A stretch of DNA of 64,000 nucleotides from Nocardioides sp. BP30 (GTDB lineage Bacteria > Actinomycetota > Actinomycetes > Propionibacteriales > Nocardioidaceae), in NCBI RefSeq assembly GCF_029873215.1, contig NZ_CP123620.1, positions 744,001 to 808,000 on the forward strand, in the 5' to 3' direction. Under the pieces are notes generated by a model that saw nothing but the letters and a program-made list of their open reading frames with translations, did no database searches and was not told the origin of the DNA. The translations under genes were made by a program, and so were the position numbers. How positions within the stretch are numbered: position 1 is the stretch's first letter; each line of letters opens with the position of its first letter. This document shows, piece by piece, positions 61,649-64,000 of this stretch.

Positions 61649-61915
61649 GTGAAGGAGTTCGTCGTCTACACCGTCTTGCGTCTCGTCGTGCTGGTGGCCA
61701 CGTTCGCCATCGTCGCCGGCATCTGGATCCTCGCCGCGGGCAACCTCGACTGGTTCTGGTGCCTCGTGATCGCGTTCCTGGCCAGCGGGGTGGCGTCGTA
61801 CACCGTTCTCAACCGCCAGCGGATGGCCTTCGCGGCCCGCGTCGACGCGCGTGCCCACAAGGCAGCGGCGGCGTTCGAGGCGATGAAGGCCAAGGAGGAC
61901 GCGAAGGGCGAGTGA
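61649..61915 (+). CDS. DUF4229 domain membrane protein
   Basis: An 88-residue protein with two membrane helices (VLRLVVLVATFAIVAGIWILA, about 10-30, and WFWCLVIAFLASGVASYTVL, about 35-54) and a charged C-terminal helix ending in KAKEDAKGE. This matches DUF4229, a small actinobacterial family often encoded near menaquinone genes. The stop faces the menA stop across a hairpin. Function unknown. Confidence 0.85.
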   Translation: MKEFVVYTVLRLVVLVATFAIVAGIWILAAGNLDWFWCLVIAFLASGVASYTVLNRQRMAFAARVDARAHKAAAAFEAMKAKEDAKGE

Positions 61916-61931
61916 GCCGCCGCCCCGCACG

Positions 61932-61949
61932 TCCCGGGCAGGCCCGGGA
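61932..61949. terminator. Hairpin between DUF4229 gene and menA
   Basis: TCCCGGG-CAGG-CCCGGGA, seven-base arms, in the 44-base gap between convergent stops. No T-tract. Confidence 0.5.
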
Positions 61950-61959
61950 GGGCTCCCGC

Positions 61960-62832
61960 TCAGGCCAGGATCAGCGGTACGGCGACGAGCAGCGCCCAGA
62001 CCAGCTCGGCGCGACCCGTCTGCTGCAGCGCCGGGATGAGCGCCGGCCCCACCGCCCCGCTGCGCACGATGCGCACGCCCGGCAGCGCGACGGCCAGGAA
62101 GCCGAGCCCGATCAGCGCCCACCAGGTCGTCGCAGCGGCGACGGCCACCGCGGCGGCGGCCGCGACAGCGACCAGCGCGACGTAGAGGACGCGGGTGCGG
62201 GCATCGCCCAGGCGCACCGCGAGGGTCAGCTTGCGGGCGATCCGGTCGGTGGGGATGTCGCGCAGGTTGTTGGCGACCAGGAGCGCGCACGCCAGCCCGC
62301 CCACGCCGATGGCCGCCCAGAGCGCTGCCCACTCCCAGGTCCGGCTCTGCACGTAGACAGTGCCGATCACCGCTACCAGGCCGAAGAAGACGAAGACCAT
62401 CACCTCGCCGAGACCCGCGTAGCCGTAGGGCCGCTTGCCGCCGGTGTAGTACCACGCGGCCACCACGCACAGCACGCCGACGAGGAGCAGCCACCAGGCG
62501 GTGGCGGCCGCGAGGCCCAGGCCGGCGAGACCGGCGACGCCGAAGCAGGCGAAGGCGGCGAGCTTGACCGCCCGGGGCGAGGCCGCGCCCGAGCCGACCA
62601 GCCGCAGCGGTCCGACCCGCTCGTCGTCGGTGCCGCGGATGCCGTCGGAGTAGTCGTTGGCGTAGTTGACCCCGATCTGCAGCGCCAGGCTCACCACCAG
62701 CGCGAGCAGGGCGCGCCACCAGGAGAACGCGTCGACGTACGCCGCCACGCCGGTGCCGGCGAGCACCGGGCTGATCGCCGCGGGCAGGGTGCGGGGTCGG
62801 GCTCCTTCGAGCCACTGCGAAGGAGTCGCCAC
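61960..62832 (-). CDS. menA: 1,4-dihydroxy-2-naphthoate polyprenyltransferase
   Basis: Attaches the prenyl chain in menaquinone synthesis, in the membrane. The 290-residue protein has the first Asp-rich motif NYANDYSDGIRGTDDERVGP and the second, NNLRDIPTDRIARKLTLAVRLG, both needed for Mg-diphosphate binding, and about eight membrane helices. GTG 62832 lies eight bases after TAGAGT. The upstream MFS gene ends 11 bases before, on the same strand, and its stop codon is inside the menA -10. Confidence 0.94.
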   Translation of the reverse strand: MATPSQWLEGARPRTLPAAISPVLAGTGVAAYVDAFSWWRALLALVVSLALQIGVNYANDYSDGIRGTDDERVGPLRLVGSGAASPRAVKLAAFACFGVAGLAGLGLAAATAWWLLLVGVLCVVAAWYYTGGKRPYGYAGLGEVMVFVFFGLVAVIGTVYVQSRTWEWAALWAAIGVGGLACALLVANNLRDIPTDRIARKLTLAVRLGDARTRVLYVALVAVAAAAAVAVAAATTWWALIGLGFLAVALPGVRIVRSGAVGPALIPALQQTGRAELVWALLVAVPLILA

Positions 62833-62840
62833 GAGCGCTC

Positions 62841-62846
62841 ACTCTA
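62841..62846 (-). promoter_or_regulatory. Leaderless-type -10 for menA (TAGAGT)
   Basis: Minus-strand TAGAGT ends eight bases before GTG 62832. Its first three bases are the TAG stop codon of the upstream MFS gene. Confidence 0.45.
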
Positions 62847-64000
62847 GGTGGTGACGGTCGCCGGGGCCTGATCGAGGTAGCGCTCGGCCGCACGCGCCGC
62901 CGGCGCGATGAGCACCGCCGCCACGCCGATGATCGCCGCGATCACCAGCCAGCCGCTCGCGCCCCAGGTCATCGCCAGGTAGGTGTAGGCGGCCGGCGCC
63001 CAGACCGTGCCGACGGTGTTGCCGAGGTTCGCGACACCTTGGTACTCCCCGCGCTGGCGTGGGTCGGACAGCTCGGCCTGGATGCCCCACTGGCCCGCGG
63101 ACTGGAACAGCTCGGCGCCGGTCACGGTGACGTGTCCCAGCCACACCAGCCCGATCGTCAGCCAGCCGGTGGTGTCGTGGGTGACCAGCACGATCACGCA
63201 CGAGAGCACGAAGCAGAGCGCACCGCGGCGCTCGGCACGCACCGAGGTCCGTACGTCGGAGACGCCGCGGGCGGCGGCCACCTGCAGCAGCACCGCGAGC
63301 ACGGTGTTGGTGCCGAACAGCCAGGCCAGCAGCACCCGCGGGGCGTCGGTCTCCTCGACCAGCCACAGCGGGATCACCACGTTGAGCAGCACCTGGTGGG
63401 TCGCCAGGACGCCGTCGAGGACGCAGGCGACCAGGAAGCCGCGGTTGCGCAGCGCGCCGCCGCCGACGAGCTCCTCGATGGCCGACTCGCCGCCGTGGTC
63501 GGCACGCTCCCGCACCCGTGGCAGCCGGGTCACCCACGCCGTGTTGGCGAGCAGGACCACAGCCGTGACGATCGGCACCGCCTCGATCAGGCGGTCGCTG
63601 TGCGCTGCCAGGGCCAGGCCGCCGGCGGCCGCGCCCAAGGTGTAGCCGACGTTGCGTGCGGCCCGCATGTAGGCCATCGATCGGATCCGCGTCTCGCGGG
63701 GGAAGACGGCGAAGCGGTAGGCGTTGCGGCCGGCGCGCATCCAGGTCTCGGCGAGCTCGAGCGCGGTGGTGACCACGACGTACGCCGCGAAGTCCCGCGC
63801 GGCCAGCCAGCAGGCGAAGAGCAGCGCCTCCAGCAGCGACCCGACGATCCAGGTCCGCCGGGTGCCGAAGGCGTCGGCGGCTCGCCCCAGCGGCACGGAG
63901 GCGAAGAAGGTGGCGATGCCGGCGATGGTCATGCCGAGCCCGACCTGGGCAGCCGAGAGTCCGACGATCTGGGTGAAGTAGACGGCGCTGCCGGCCAGGA
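62844..64000 (-). CDS. Major facilitator superfamily transporter, 5' end outside window
   Basis: At least 385 residues of a multi-pass transporter; the frame stays open to the right edge (FTQIVGLSAAQVGLGMTIAG precedes the internal Met at 63932). The conserved loop between helices 2 and 3 reads GRAADAFGTRRTW, and ten or more hydrophobic segments follow. Glycine/alanine-rich helices and AYMRAARNVGYTLGAAAGG fit the drug-efflux type of MFS, but the substrate is unknown. It ends in a TAG that overlaps the menA promoter. The start lies beyond base 64000. Confidence 0.88.
   Translation of the reverse strand, partial: LAGSAVYFTQIVGLSAAQVGLGMTIAGIATFFASVPLGRAADAFGTRRTWIVGSLLEALLFACWLAARDFAAYVVVTTALELAETWMRAGRNAYRFAVFPRETRIRSMAYMRAARNVGYTLGAAAGGLALAAHSDRLIEAVPIVTAVVLLANTAWVTRLPRVRERADHGGESAIEELVGGGALRNRGFLVACVLDGVLATHQVLLNVVIPLWLVEETDAPRVLLAWLFGTNTVLAVLLQVAAARGVSDVRTSVRAERRGALCFVLSCVIVLVTHDTTGWLTIGLVWLGHVTVTGAELFQSAGQWGIQAELSDPRQRGEYQGVANLGNTVGTVWAPAAYTYLAMTWGASGWLVIAAIIGVAAVLIAPAARAAERYLDQAPATVTT

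Overview
This window is high-GC DNA densely packed with GTG/ATG genes and overlapping stop/start codons. It reads as the chromosome of an actinobacterium. Gene content and order best fit Nocardioides or a close relative in the Nocardioidaceae; that is inferred from family content and was not confirmed by any search. No rRNA, tRNA or CRISPR array was seen. From memory, the backbone is collinear with core actinobacterial blocks known from Mycobacterium and Streptomyces: folP-folB-folK-DUF3180, DUF2520-panC-panD, coaX-lsr2-clpC, mutY, disA-radA, proC-HTH-bS22-epimerase-acyltransferase, bldN/rsbN, rex-hemA-hemC-hemD-hemB, hemL-phosphatase-tlpA-ccdA-resB-ccsB, and menA.

Region by region. 1-2502: end of a folate operon and two membrane proteins. 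2576-18699: a 16-kb accessory island inserted into the fol/pan block. It holds four sulfotransferase-like genes (three in tandem), three large glycosyltransferase/CDP-alditol phosphotransferase fusions, a DUF6270 protein and a two-domain CDP-ribitol synthase, so it probably makes and decorates a phosphate-containing surface polymer. 18899-24544: pantothenate and NAD synthesis, ending in a type III pantothenate kinase homologue with a damaged catalytic motif. 24639-32425: Lsr2, ClpC, MutY, a surface protein, DisA and RadA. 32554-36359: a LacI regulator with a probable self-operator, a hendecad-repeat coiled-coil protein, a methyltransferase, a VOC protein and a cysteine-rich protein. 36435-43110: Ppx/GppA, a TIM-barrel protein, ProC, an AcuC-type deacetylase, a small HTH protein, the 33-residue ribosomal protein bS22, an SDR-like protein and an acyltransferase.

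43373-52623: a BldN-type sigma factor with its likely membrane anti-sigma factor, a HAD phosphatase, a glutaredoxin, then a Rex-controlled heme operon (hemA-hemC-hemD/cobA) followed by hemB. 52748-60255: a secreted transglycosylase, hemL and a System II cytochrome c maturation operon. 60277-64000: a DUF559 endonuclease-like gene between two inverted 90-bp palindromic elements, small membrane proteins, menA and a truncated MFS transporter.

Two themes stand out. (1) Many genes have a TAnnnT -10 hexamer only 6-8 bases before the start codon, the signature of leaderless transcripts; this also helps choose starts. (2) A 28-bp palindrome family (TGACCCC-nn-GGGGTCA core) occurs six times between 52.6 and 61.4 kb, and two of its pairs form matching 90-bp three-hairpin elements. 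One of these has rewritten the C-terminus of ccsB. These elements and the surface-polymer island are the best candidates for something undescribed.
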